Shown here: positions 43,060 to 51,981 of the stretch, one piece after another
How positions within the stretch are numbered: position 1 is the first letter of the stretch
Layout: each line of letters starts with the position of its first letter
Origin: Bacteroidales bacterium
GTDB lineage: Bacteria; Bacteroidota; Bacteroidia; Bacteroidales; UBA3824
DNA length: 64,000 bases
Reading direction: 5' to 3'
Assembly (NCBI GenBank): GCA_016293845.1
Contig: JAEDDH010000002.1
Span: 238,345 to 302,344, forward strand
Translations under genes and position numbers: made by a program
The notes under the pieces: generated by a model
The model's database searches: none
The model's input: only the letters and a program-made list of their open reading frames with translations
What the model was told of the DNA's origin: nothing

Positions 43060-43860
43060 CTACATTTGGGTGATGTCTTGGATTATCAGGCCGGCGAGGG
43101 TGAAGCCAAAGATGGCGGTGATGTGGGCTACTGTGCCGTTGATTTGGGCTTTCGACGAGCACCATTCGTGGTTGATGAGGTCGGGGTTGCCAGCGGCGAT
43201 GATGGCTTTGGGACACATACACGCACTTGTGCCGCAGGTGGAGGCGGTGCCTTTGTTGCAGAGCAGTTCGGGCGAATAGACGCAGAGAAATTTCTTTTTG
43301 GGGAAGGTTTTGTTGCGTTTCATCCTGTTGCGGACGGCTCGCGCCAATGGGCAGCCTTGCACTTTCCAAAATTCTGCCACCTCTACTTTTGTGGGGTCCA
43401 TTTTTAGCGCGGCGCCCATTGCCGAAAATAGTTTGCCGTTGCATTCCGACGCTCTAAGTATCAGATTTACTTTGTGTTCAAGACTGTCGATGGCGTCGAT
43501 GATATAGTCGTAGGTTTCGAGTTGAAACATCGGGTCGTTTTCGGCAGAATATATCTCCTGAACGGCGTTGATTTGAGCGTCGGGATTGATTTCTAACAGC
43601 CTCTCTTTCAGTACGTCTACTTTTACAAGGCCCACGGTTTTGGTGGTGGCTTGCAACTGACGGTTAACGTTGGTGATGCACACGCGGTCGCTGTCAACGA
43701 TGGTGAGATGGCGTATTCCGCTGCGTATCAGGCTTTCGGCGCACCAACTGCCCACTCCGCCTACTCCAAATATTATCACACGTTTGGATTGAATGGCGTC
43801 CATAGCGTCTTGCCCCAAAAGGAGTGCCTGACGGTTGAATATTGCTTTCTCTTGACCCAT
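43060..43860 (-). CDS. tcdA: tRNA threonylcarbamoyladenosine dehydratase (ThiF/E1-like)
   Basis: ATP-dependent enzyme that closes t6A37 of tRNA to the cyclic form. It starts MGQEKAIFNRQALLLGQDAM (an upstream ATG adds seven basic residues). The Rossmann motif IIFGVGGVGSWCAESLIRSG near residue 28, DSDRVCITNVNRQ near 53, and YDYIIDAIDSLEHKVNLI near 115 are E1/ThiF features; LARAVRNRMKRNKTF and LFSAMGAALKMDPTK fit the TcdA group. The C-terminal CGTSACMCPKA gives extra Cys. Encoded 70 bases downstream of pyrG on the same strand. Confidence 0.9.
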   Translation of the reverse strand: MGQEKAIFNRQALLLGQDAMDAIQSKRVIIFGVGGVGSWCAESLIRSGIRHLTIVDSDRVCITNVNRQLQATTKTVGLVKVDVLKERLLEINPDAQINAVQEIYSAENDPMFQLETYDYIIDAIDSLEHKVNLILRASECNGKLFSAMGAALKMDPTKVEVAEFWKVQGCPLARAVRNRMKRNKTFPKKKFLCVYSPELLCNKGTASTCGTSACMCPKAIIAAGNPDLINHEWCSSKAQINGTVAHITAIFGFTLAGLIIQDITQM

Positions 43861-43878
43861 TTTGCGTTTTTTAGGGCG

Positions 43879-43886
43879 CAAAAATA
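43879..43886 (-). promoter_or_regulatory. -7 element of tcdA
   Basis: TATTTTTG on the minus strand, 19 bases before the tcdA start, in the gap after pyrG; -33 not evident. Confidence 0.45.
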
Positions 43887-43929
43887 CAAAAAATTTTGTA
43901 TCAATTAACGCCTTATGCCAAAAATGCTG

Positions 43930-45537
43930 CTATTTTTGCAACTCAGCACACGTTTTGATAAAATCCATAAACAGCGGGTGGGGGTGGAGCACGGTAGACG
44001 AGTATTCGGGGTGAAACTGCGTGCCAATGTACCACGGATGCGATGTAATCTCCACAATCTCTACCAAGCCCGAACCGGGATTTGTGCCAACGCATTTCAT
44101 TCCGGCGGTTTCAAAATCGGCTAAATACTTGTTGTTAAACTCGTAACGGTGGCGGTGGCGTTCTTTGATAAGTTCTTTTTTGCCGTAAGCGTTGTAAGTG
44201 CGGGTGTCGGGTTTGATTTGGCAATCGTATGCGCCCAGACGCATTGTGCCGCCGAGGTTGGTGATGTTTTTTTGCTCCTCCATAATGTCGATAACGTTGT
44301 GGGGCGTTGTGGGGTTCATTTCAATGCTGTCGGCACCGTCAAGACCAAGCACGTGGCGGGCAAATTCTATCACCATCATCTGCATTCCCAGACAGATGCC
44401 AAACGCGGGGAGATTGTGCTCTCGGGCATATTCTGCCGCAATTATCTTGCCCTCAATGCCGCGTTGACCAAATCCTGGACATATCACAATGCCTGCCATT
44501 CCTTTGAGCGTGTCGGCAATATTTTTACGTGTAATATGCTCACTATTAACAAATAACGCCTTTACCTTGCGGTCGTTGTACACTCCGGCGTGGGCAAGAC
44601 TTTCGAGAATGCTCTTGTATGCGTCTTGAAGGTCGTATTTGCCTACAAGTCCGATAGTTATGGTTTTGGTTGCGTTTTTGCGGCGTTCCAAATATTCGCG
44701 CCACGGACCAAGTGCAGGACGTTCGCCTGGGGTAATGCCCATTTTGGTTAAAATCACCTCGTCGAAACCCTGATTTTGCATATTTACAGGCACTTCGTAA
44801 ATGCTCGAAAGGTCTTGACTTTGAATCACTGCGGCGGTGTCAACGTTGCAAAAATGAGCCACTTTTGAACGAAGTTCGTCGCTGAGAGGATGCTCGGTGC
44901 GCAAAACAAGCACTTCGGGCTGAATACCAAGACCTTGCAACTGTTTTACACTTGTTTGCGTGGGTTTGGTTTTGAGTTCGCCTGCCGCAGCAAGATATGG
45001 TACGAGCGTAAGATGCACATTTATAGAGTTTTGCGGACCAAGTTCCCAACGCAGTTGACGAATGGCTTCGAGAAAAGGCTGACTTTCAATGTCGCCAATG
45101 GTGCCGCCAATTTCGGTGATAACAAAGTCGAAATGCTCTTTTGAGGCGTTGAGGCGTATTCTATGCTTAATTTCGTCGGTGATATGCGGCACCACTTGGA
45201 TGGTTTTGCCGAGATAGTCGCCGTGACGCTCTTTTTCGATTACGCTCAGGTAGATACGCCCAGTGGTAACGCTATTGTCGCGGGTGGTTTCGATACCTGT
45301 AAAACGCTCATAATGACCAAGATCGAGGTCGGTTTCCATACCGTCGGCTGTAACGTAACATTCGCCGTGTTCGTAAGGATTAAGAGTGCCTGGGTCGATA
45401 TTGATATACGGGTCGAATTTTTGGATCGTGATTTTGTAGCCCCTTGCTTGGAGCAGTTTTCCGAGCGATGCGGAAATAATTCCCTTGCCCAACGACGATG
45501 TTACGCCGCCTGTAATAAATATGTACTTAGTATCCAT
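43930..45537 (-). CDS. pyrG: CTP synthase
   Basis: Makes CTP from UTP, ATP and glutamine. The 535-residue protein has the synthetase start KYIFITGGVTSSLGKGIISA, then KFDPYINIDPGTLNPYEHGE and DLDLGHYERF, and a C-terminal class I glutamine amidotransferase with GICLGMQMMVIEFARHV (catalytic Cys) and FHPEYSSTVLHPHPLF. Intact and typical. The region just upstream (45538-45771) carries hairpin repeats and an inserted ATPase gene on the opposite strand; a natural promoter for pyrG must lie within the first ~75 bases, before the repeats. Confidence 0.98.
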   Translation of the reverse strand: MDTKYIFITGGVTSSLGKGIISASLGKLLQARGYKITIQKFDPYINIDPGTLNPYEHGECYVTADGMETDLDLGHYERFTGIETTRDNSVTTGRIYLSVIEKERHGDYLGKTIQVVPHITDEIKHRIRLNASKEHFDFVITEIGGTIGDIESQPFLEAIRQLRWELGPQNSINVHLTLVPYLAAAGELKTKPTQTSVKQLQGLGIQPEVLVLRTEHPLSDELRSKVAHFCNVDTAAVIQSQDLSSIYEVPVNMQNQGFDEVILTKMGITPGERPALGPWREYLERRKNATKTITIGLVGKYDLQDAYKSILESLAHAGVYNDRKVKALFVNSEHITRKNIADTLKGMAGIVICPGFGQRGIEGKIIAAEYAREHNLPAFGICLGMQMMVIEFARHVLGLDGADSIEMNPTTPHNVIDIMEEQKNITNLGGTMRLGAYDCQIKPDTRTYNAYGKKELIKERHRHRYEFNNKYLADFETAGMKCVGTNPGSGLVEIVEITSHPWYIGTQFHPEYSSTVLHPHPLFMDFIKTCAELQK

Positions 45538-45613
45538 CTTTGCTATGTTTTATGAGGCAAAGTTGGCGAAAAAAACGTTTCGTTTTTACGTAATTTTTGA
45601 TTTAATATACTGC

Positions 45614-45725
45614 TATAACTTGTGGAAATGTGCCAAAAAAAGTGAGATTTCCACAACTTATAAGCCGTTTTTAGCCTATAACTTGTGGAAATGTGCCAAA
45701 AAAAGTGAGATTTCCACAGATTATA
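45614..45725. repeat. Left paired-hairpin repeat of the AAA ATPase element
   Basis: Two ~49-base hairpins in tandem (45614-45662 and 45677-45725). Each has arms TATAACTTGTGGAAAT and ATTTCCACAACTTATA (or ...CAGATTATA) around TGCCAAAAAAAGTGAG. They are separated by AGCCGTTTTTAGCC. The whole ~112-base block recurs in the same orientation after the ATPase gene. Confidence 0.9.
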
Positions 45726-45737
45726 AGATTTTTTTTG

Positions 45738-45745
45738 TATATTTG
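45738..45745 (+). promoter_or_regulatory. -7 promoter element of the AAA ATPase gene
   Basis: TATATTTG followed by C, 26 bases before the start and 12 bases after the left hairpin block. Confidence 0.6.
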
Positions 45746-45771
45746 CAGCGTAAACCAAATATTTTTTCACT

Positions 45772-47196
45772 ATGCTGATAGGACGCGAAAACGAAAAAAA
45801 ACAACTCTTGGCACTTGCAACCAAAAGAGAATCACAGTTTTGCGCAGTGTACGGACGGCGCAGGGTGGGCAAAACGTATCTCATTAGAGAAACTTTCAAC
45901 GACCGCTTTACATTCCAACATTCAGGTCTTGCCAATTCCACGATGGACGATCAGTTGGACGAATTTAAAGAATCGCTCAAAAAATACGGTCTCAAAAACT
46001 GCAAAACACCTAAAAATTGGCGCGAGGCGTTCAGGTTTTTGGCTGCGCTTTTGGAAAATTCGCCCGACAAAAAGAAAATCGTATTTGTTGACGAATTATC
46101 GTGGATGGATACACCTAAATCTAACTTTATCAGCGCATTAGAACATTTTTGGAACTCGTGGGCATCGGCTCGCAAAGATATTGTGCTGATAGTGTGCGGC
46201 AGTGCCACATCGTGGATTGTAAGCAAGATTGTAAAAAATTACGGCGGACTTCACAACCGTCTTACGCAGCAGATTTATCTCCGTCCGTTCAACCTCTACG
46301 AGTGCGAAAAATATTGCAAATCAGCCGATATGGAGTTTTCGCATTATGATATTTTGGAGTTTTATATGGCTCTTGGCGGAATACCCTATTATTGGAACTT
46401 TATTGACCGCGAACTATCTGTAAGTCAGAATATTGATAAGATATTTTTTTCAGATTCAAGTCCGCTTAAAAACGAGTATTTGGCGCTTTATTCTTCGTTG
46501 TTTAAAAATCCCGACCCGCACCTTGCCATAGTGAAGGTTCTCGGTGAAAAAAAGGCGGGAATGACTCGCAGTGAAATTTTGGCAGAAACAAAATTGGCTG
46601 ATAACCAGTTGTTTGGACGTACTCTCGAAGAGTTGGAGCAATGCACCTTTATCCGCAAGTATTACGCATTTCAAAAAAAGAATAAAGACGTTGTGTATCA
46701 GTTGATTGATAACTTTACGCTGTTTTATTTCCGTTATTTTCTCAAAAACGCCAAACGCAGCGAAAACTTTTATTCGTCTACCGAAGGCACACCGGTGCGC
46801 AACAGTTGGAACGGCTTGGCATTTGAGCGCGTATGTTTTTGGCATATCAATCAGATAAAGCAAAAATTGGGAATTTCGGGCGTTGGCGCAGGCATAAACT
46901 CTTGGTTTACAAAGCCTACCGACAATTACGACGGTGCTCAAATCGACTTGCTCATCGACCGCGACGACCGTATTGTAAACATCTGTGAAATAAAGTTTTG
47001 CCGCAACGATTATGTAATCGACAAGGCTTATTCCAACAATTTGCGCAACAAGGTTTCAACGTTTCAATCTGCCACCAAAACCAAGAAAGCCGTCCGCCTG
47101 ACAATGATAACTGTCTATGGCATAAAGCGAAACCAATATTCATCGATTGTTAACTCTCAAATCACTGCTGAGGATCTTTTTAAACCCGAAAAATAA
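45772..47196 (+). CDS. AAA ATPase with DUF234-type C-terminal domain
   Basis: A 474-residue protein of the archaeal-type ATPase/DUF234 group. It opens MLIGRENEKKQLLALATKRE, with P-loop YGRRRVGKTYLIRETF near residue 27, Walker B KIVFVDELSWMDTPKS near 103 and a sensor VLIVCGSATSWIVSKIV near 138. A winged-helix-like middle (AGMTRSEILAETKLADNQLF) and the C-terminal DUF234 nuclease-like domain follow (GAQIDLLIDRDDRIVNICEIKF, quoted in part: ...DxxxxxxNICEIKF). Such genes occur in multiple copies in Bacteroidetes and archaea and are thought to be selfish or defence genes. Flanked by direct hairpin repeats. Confidence 0.9.
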   Translation: MLIGRENEKKQLLALATKRESQFCAVYGRRRVGKTYLIRETFNDRFTFQHSGLANSTMDDQLDEFKESLKKYGLKNCKTPKNWREAFRFLAALLENSPDKKKIVFVDELSWMDTPKSNFISALEHFWNSWASARKDIVLIVCGSATSWIVSKIVKNYGGLHNRLTQQIYLRPFNLYECEKYCKSADMEFSHYDILEFYMALGGIPYYWNFIDRELSVSQNIDKIFFSDSSPLKNEYLALYSSLFKNPDPHLAIVKVLGEKKAGMTRSEILAETKLADNQLFGRTLEELEQCTFIRKYYAFQKKNKDVVYQLIDNFTLFYFRYFLKNAKRSENFYSSTEGTPVRNSWNGLAFERVCFWHINQIKQKLGISGVGAGINSWFTKPTDNYDGAQIDLLIDRDDRIVNICEIKFCRNDYVIDKAYSNNLRNKVSTFQSATKTKKAVRLTMITVYGIKRNQYSSIVNSQITAEDLFKPEK

Positions 47197-47208
47197 CTTC
47201 CTTTTACC

Positions 47209-47320
47209 TATAACTTGTGGAAATGTGCCCAAAAAAGTGAGATTTCCACAACTTATAAGCCATTTTTAGCCTATAACTTGTGGAAATGTGCCAAAAAAAG
47301 TGAGATTTCCACAGATTATG
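47209..47320. repeat. Right paired-hairpin repeat of the AAA ATPase element
   Basis: Two hairpins (47209-47257 and 47272-47320) matching the left block with only a few changes (TGCCC for TGCC, GCCA for GCCG). The second ends in CAGATTATG, which includes the purF stop codon (47316-47318). Confidence 0.9.
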
Positions 47321-48680
47321 ATTTGTAGATTTCAGTCGGATACTGCCCTGTAAAGCACGCGGCGCACATATCGGTGCGGTTGCCGGCTTTGAAAAGGGCT
47401 TCTTGGGAGAGGAAATGGAGCGAGTCGGCACCGATAAATTCACGCATTTGCTCAACGGTGTAGTGCGAGCCGAGGAGTTCTTCGTAGGTGCCTGTGTCAA
47501 CGCCGTAGTAACAGGGAAAAGCATATTTGGGACTTGCTATGCAGATGTGAACCTCCTTGGCACCAGCGTCGCGAAGAAGCGATACAATTTGTTTGGATGT
47601 GGTGCCGCGAACAATGCTGTCGTCGATGAGCACAAGACTTTTGCCGGCTACAACACTTCGTACAGGCGAAAGTTTCATCTTTACGCCTCTACTGCGGAGT
47701 TCTTGCGTGGGCTGAATAAAAGTGCGGGCAACGTATTTGCTTTTTACCAAACCCATTTCGTAAGGTATGCCACTGGCTTCGGAGTAACCTATTGCTGCAC
47801 TGAGACTTGAATCAGGTACACCTACCACAATATCTGCCTTTACTTTACATTCTTCGTAGAGCAAACGACCCGAATTGTGGCGGAATGTGTGCACGTTGCA
47901 ACCCTCAATGTCGCTGTCGGGACGGGCAAAATAGATAAACTCCATTATGCACATTTTGTGGTGTTTGTCGTCGGAATAATGGCTGCTGCGTAATCCGTGA
48001 TGGTCGATGGATAGGATTTCGCCGGGTTCGATGTCGCGGATAAATTCTGCGCCCACAGCGTCGAACGCGCAGGTTTCGCTTGCCACCATATAGCCGTTGC
48101 CGAGCCGAGCCAGCGAGAGGGGGTGAAACCCAAAATTATCGCGGCAAACGTAAAGGCGGTTGGTGGTCATAATCACCATTGAAAAAGCACCTTGAAGCAT
48201 GCTGAGAGCCTCGTTGATGTTGTAAATACGGTGTTCTTCTGTGCGGTCTTTTTTGATTAGATGCGCAAAAAGTTCGCTATCGGACGTGGTTTGAAAAAGA
48301 CTTCCGTGATTTTCCAACATCATACGCAACTCTTTGGAATTGATTATGTTACCATTGTGCACAAGGGCAAAATCGCCGGTGTGATGACGAAAAGTTAAGG
48401 GCTGCACGTTTTCGATTCCGCCCACATCGGTGGTGGGGTAGCGCACGTGACCAATGGCAATTGACCCCATAAGAGCAGCGATGTTTTGCTTGTTGAACAC
48501 CTCGCCAACAAGTCCTATACCCTTGTGAGTGAGCATTTTGCCATTGTTGAAAGTTGTAATTCCGCAGCCCTGTTGACCACGGTGTTGAAGGCTGTGAAGG
48601 GCGTAATAGGCAAAGTCGGCGGCATTTTCCACTCCGTAGAACCCGCATACGCCACATTCGTGGTGGATTTCGTCTTCCAT
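47316..48680 (-). CDS. purF: Amidophosphoribosyltransferase
   Basis: First step of purine synthesis: PRPP + glutamine to phosphoribosylamine. The start MEDEIHHECGVCGFYG (ATG at 48680) gives a short propeptide that is cut before the catalytic Cys9; an upstream start adds 14 unrelated residues. Glutaminase motifs LHSLQHRGQQGCGI and HVRYPTTDVGG, and the PRPP-binding loop VLIDDSIVRGTTSKQIV near residue 357 are clear; CxxxC iron-type Cys occur near the end (MCAACFTG). 454 residues is normal. The gene ends inside the right hairpin repeat of the ATPase element. Confidence 0.97.
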   Translation of the reverse strand: MEDEIHHECGVCGFYGVENAADFAYYALHSLQHRGQQGCGITTFNNGKMLTHKGIGLVGEVFNKQNIAALMGSIAIGHVRYPTTDVGGIENVQPLTFRHHTGDFALVHNGNIINSKELRMMLENHGSLFQTTSDSELFAHLIKKDRTEEHRIYNINEALSMLQGAFSMVIMTTNRLYVCRDNFGFHPLSLARLGNGYMVASETCAFDAVGAEFIRDIEPGEILSIDHHGLRSSHYSDDKHHKMCIMEFIYFARPDSDIEGCNVHTFRHNSGRLLYEECKVKADIVVGVPDSSLSAAIGYSEASGIPYEMGLVKSKYVARTFIQPTQELRSRGVKMKLSPVRSVVAGKSLVLIDDSIVRGTTSKQIVSLLRDAGAKEVHICIASPKYAFPCYYGVDTGTYEELLGSHYTVEQMREFIGADSLHFLSQEALFKAGNRTDMCAACFTGQYPTEIYKS

Positions 48681-48758
48681 ATTATGTTGTTTTAATTTGC
48701 TTCTTTGCAACAAAAGTATCAATTAAAAAGCGGCTATGAAATACGAAAAAAACTGATT

Positions 48759-51700
48759 TTAATACTCATTCCACGGTTTTATTTTCAGGTGTTCTACGCC
48801 GATTTGGCAGACGGAGTAGATGTAGGCGCTCGCGAGGCGGGCGTTGGTGATGAGCGGAATGTTGAAGTCGATGGCGGTGCGACGAATCTTGTGACCGTTT
48901 TCAAGTTCCCTTGCGGTGTTGTTTTTGGGAATGTTGATTACAAGGTCTATCTTATGATTGGACAGATAGTCGATTACGTTGGGCGATTTGCCTGAGTCGG
49001 GCCAATGCAGCACTTCTGATTCGATACCGTTGGCAGCAAGAAAATCGGCTGTACCGCCAGTGGCGTAAAGTTTGTAACCCTTGGCTTTGAGCATCCGAGA
49101 TGCGTCCAAAAGATCTACCTTTGATTTCGCTGAGCCTGAGGATATTAACACGCCCTTGTTTTTATCGGGAATGCGGTGTCCAACAGAGAGCATACTTTTG
49201 AGAAGCGCGGCGTGATAGTTGTCGCCGATGCATGCCACTTCGCCAGTTGACGACATATCCACACCCAAAACTGGGTCGGCTTTGAGCAAGCGGGCAAACG
49301 AGAATTGCGACGACTTAACTCCCACATAATCAATGTCGGCGAAGGTTTTGCCGTAGGGTTCAACCTCGCGTCCGAGCATAATCTCTGTTGCCATTCCTAT
49401 AAAGTTAAACTTGGTAATCTTTGACACAAACGGAAAACTGCGTGAAGCCCTTAAATTACACTCAATTACACGTAGCGAATTGTCTTTGGCGAGAAACTGA
49501 ATGTTGAACGGACCAGAGATGTTTAATGTTTGCGCTATCTGCTTGGAAATCTTTTTGATACGGCGGATTGTTTCGTAATAGAGTTTCTGCGCGGGGAAAA
49601 CCACTGTGGCATCGCCAGAGTGAACGCCTGCGTATTCGATATGCTCGCTGATGGCGTAACATTTGATAATTCCGTGCTGCGCAACTGCGTCTATTTCAAC
49701 CTCTTTGGCTCGTTGTAGAAATTCTGTTACCACTACTGGATGCTCCTGACTTACCACAGCGGCATTGCGGAGAGCGTTTTCAAGTTCGTCGCGACTTGCT
49801 ACCACACGCATTGCAGCACCCGAAAGCACATACGAGGGACGAATCAAAACAGGCAGTCCCACTTCGTCAACAAAACTGTAAATATCCTTTATATCAGTGA
49901 GTTCTTTCCAACGCGGTTGGTCGATACCGAGACTGTCGCACATTTCGGAAAATTTTTGACGGTCTTCGGCCATATCGATAGATTTTGCAGGCGTTCCGAG
50001 AATTTTAACACCCTGAGCATCAAGTAATAAAGCAAGGTTATTGGGAATTTGTCCGCCGGTGGAAACAATCACGCCTTTGGGCTGTTCCATCTCGTAAATA
50101 TCGAGCACGCGTTCGAGGGTGAGTTCGTCGAAAAAGAGGCGGTCGCAGATGTCGTAGTCGGTGCTGACGGTTTCGGGGTTGTAGTTGATCATAATGGCGC
50201 GGTAACCCATCTCTTGAATTTTCTTAACCGCAGCCACGCCGCACCAGTCGAATTCTACCGACGAACCAATACGGTAAGCGCCTGAGCCAAGCACAATTAC
50301 AGATTTTCCATCGTGGTTGAACTCAACATCGTTTTCGGTGCCGTTGTAGGTGATATACAGATAGTTGGTTTGTGCTGGATATTCGCCTGCGAGAGTGTCG
50401 ATTTGTTTTACTACTGGATTGATACCGAGCGATTTGCGATAGCGGCGAACCTCCAAAGCCTTTTGATGCGGGTCGATATTATCTTTGATAACAATCTTTC
50501 CGATTTGGTAGTCGGAATATCCCATCTGTTTGGCCTCCAAGAGTAGTTCTCGGTTGATATTTTCAACGCCAGAGCATTTTGCAAGTTCGAGTTTGAGGCT
50601 GTGAATGTTTTCCAATCGGGCAAGAAACCACTTGTCGATTTTGGTCATATCGTGCAGACGGTCAACAGTATAGCCGCGGTCAAAAGCAATTTCGATGGCA
50701 GCAAGACGCTTGTCGGTGGGGTTATTCAACTCAAAATCAAGGTCAGGAATGGTGATGGTGTTGCCTGTGAATCCGTGCATACCTTGTCCCACCATACGCA
50801 GACCCTTTTGAATGGCCTCCTCAAAGGTGCGTCCGATAGACATTACCTCGCCAACAGACTTCATCGACGAGCCAATCAACTTGCTAACTCCCTCAAACTT
50901 ACCAAGATCCCAACGTGGAATTTTGCAGACAACGTAATCGAGCGCGGGTTCAAAGCAAGCCTTGGTAACTTTGGTAACAGCGTTGGGAATTTCGTCGAGA
51001 CCGTATCCCAAGCCCAATTTTGCTGCCACTGCTGCCAGCGGATAACCTGTTGCCTTTGACGCAAGGGCTGATGAACGGCTGAGTCGAGCGTTTACCTCAA
51101 TTACGCGGTAGTCGTCGCTTTCGGGGTCGAGGGCATACTGTACGTTACATTCGCCCACAATGCCCACGTGGCGCACAATCTTGATGGCAATGTTGCGCAG
51201 GAGGTGGTATTCGTGGTCGCTGAGGGTTTGCGAGGGAGCCACCACAACGCTTTCGCCAGTATGGATGCCGAGCGGGTCGAAATTCTCCATATTGCAGACA
51301 GTGATGCAGTTGTCGTAACGGTCGCGAACTACCTCATATTCAATCTCTTTCCAACCTTTGAGCGATTTTTCGATAAGGATTTGGGGCGAATACGAAAACG
51401 CAGATTCGGCAAGGCGGCGGAGTTCGTCGTCGTTGGCACAGAAACCAGAACCGAGACCGCCGAGGGTGTAAGCCGCACGCACAATCACAGGATAGCCTAT
51501 TTCGCGGACAACATTCAAAGCCTCGTCGATATTGTTGACAGCCACGCTCTTAGCAGTTTTTACGCCGATGCTGTGCATCATTTCGGCAAAAAGTTCGCGG
51601 TCTTCGGTGTTGATAATCGCCTGAACGGGAGTTCCGAGCACCTTGACGTTATATTTTTCTAACACACCCGACTTGTGGAGAGCCACGCCGCAGTTGAGCG

Positions 51701-51974
51701 CAGTCTGTCCGCCAAAGGCAAGCAGAATGGCATCGGGAAGTTCTTTTTCAATAACTTTTTCTACAAATTCGGGAGTTACGGGCAGATAATAAATCACGTC
51801 GGCAATACCTTCTGAGGTCTGCACCGTGGCAATATTCGGGTTGATGAGGATTGTGAATTTTCCCTCCTCGCGCAACGCCTTCAACGCCTGCGATCCTGAA
51901 TAGTCAAACTCGCCCGATTCGCCAATTTTTAATGCGCCCGAGCCAAGTACTAATATTTTTTTACAATCTTCCAT
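48759..51974 (-). CDS. carB: Carbamoyl-phosphate synthase, large subunit
   Basis: Makes carbamoyl phosphate from bicarbonate, ATP and ammonia channelled from the small subunit, feeding pyrimidine and arginine synthesis. The 1071 residues show the internal duplication of the family: LVLGSGALKIGESGEFDYSG at the N-terminus and VIVLGSGAYRIGSSVEFDWC near 556, each followed by an ATP-grasp domain (EIEYEVVRDRYDNCI, and VEIDAVAQHGIIKCY in the second half). The C-terminal ~130 residues are the MGS-like allosteric domain (LYATGGTADFLAANGIE). It starts 8 bases after carA on the same strand. Confidence 0.98.
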   Translation of the reverse strand: MEDCKKILVLGSGALKIGESGEFDYSGSQALKALREEGKFTILINPNIATVQTSEGIADVIYYLPVTPEFVEKVIEKELPDAILLAFGGQTALNCGVALHKSGVLEKYNVKVLGTPVQAIINTEDRELFAEMMHSIGVKTAKSVAVNNIDEALNVVREIGYPVIVRAAYTLGGLGSGFCANDDELRRLAESAFSYSPQILIEKSLKGWKEIEYEVVRDRYDNCITVCNMENFDPLGIHTGESVVVAPSQTLSDHEYHLLRNIAIKIVRHVGIVGECNVQYALDPESDDYRVIEVNARLSRSSALASKATGYPLAAVAAKLGLGYGLDEIPNAVTKVTKACFEPALDYVVCKIPRWDLGKFEGVSKLIGSSMKSVGEVMSIGRTFEEAIQKGLRMVGQGMHGFTGNTITIPDLDFELNNPTDKRLAAIEIAFDRGYTVDRLHDMTKIDKWFLARLENIHSLKLELAKCSGVENINRELLLEAKQMGYSDYQIGKIVIKDNIDPHQKALEVRRYRKSLGINPVVKQIDTLAGEYPAQTNYLYITYNGTENDVEFNHDGKSVIVLGSGAYRIGSSVEFDWCGVAAVKKIQEMGYRAIMINYNPETVSTDYDICDRLFFDELTLERVLDIYEMEQPKGVIVSTGGQIPNNLALLLDAQGVKILGTPAKSIDMAEDRQKFSEMCDSLGIDQPRWKELTDIKDIYSFVDEVGLPVLIRPSYVLSGAAMRVVASRDELENALRNAAVVSQEHPVVVTEFLQRAKEVEIDAVAQHGIIKCYAISEHIEYAGVHSGDATVVFPAQKLYYETIRRIKKISKQIAQTLNISGPFNIQFLAKDNSLRVIECNLRASRSFPFVSKITKFNFIGMATEIMLGREVEPYGKTFADIDYVGVKSSQFSFARLLKADPVLGVDMSSTGEVACIGDNYHAALLKSMLSVGHRIPDKNKGVLISSGSAKSKVDLLDASRMLKAKGYKLYATGGTADFLAANGIESEVLHWPDSGKSPNVIDYLSNHKIDLVINIPKNNTARELENGHKIRRTAIDFNIPLITNARLASAYIYSVCQIGVEHLKIKPWNEY

Positions 51975-51981
51975 AATTCTA

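Larger units (their letters stand above)
45614..47320 (+). mobile_element. AAA ATPase gene bracketed by direct paired-hairpin repeats
   Basis: A 1.7-kb unit: left double hairpin, promoter, one ATPase gene, right double hairpin. It lies between pyrG and purF in a block of minus-strand nucleotide-synthesis genes and is transcribed the other way. The right repeat reaches the purF stop codon. No transposase is present; the unit may move by recombination between repeats or by help in trans. Confidence 0.7.

Noticed and set aside
45549..45771. Open frames across the hairpin repeats
   Set aside because: They repeat the motif ...LWKSHFFWHISTSYRL..., which is only the hairpin repeat read in frame.
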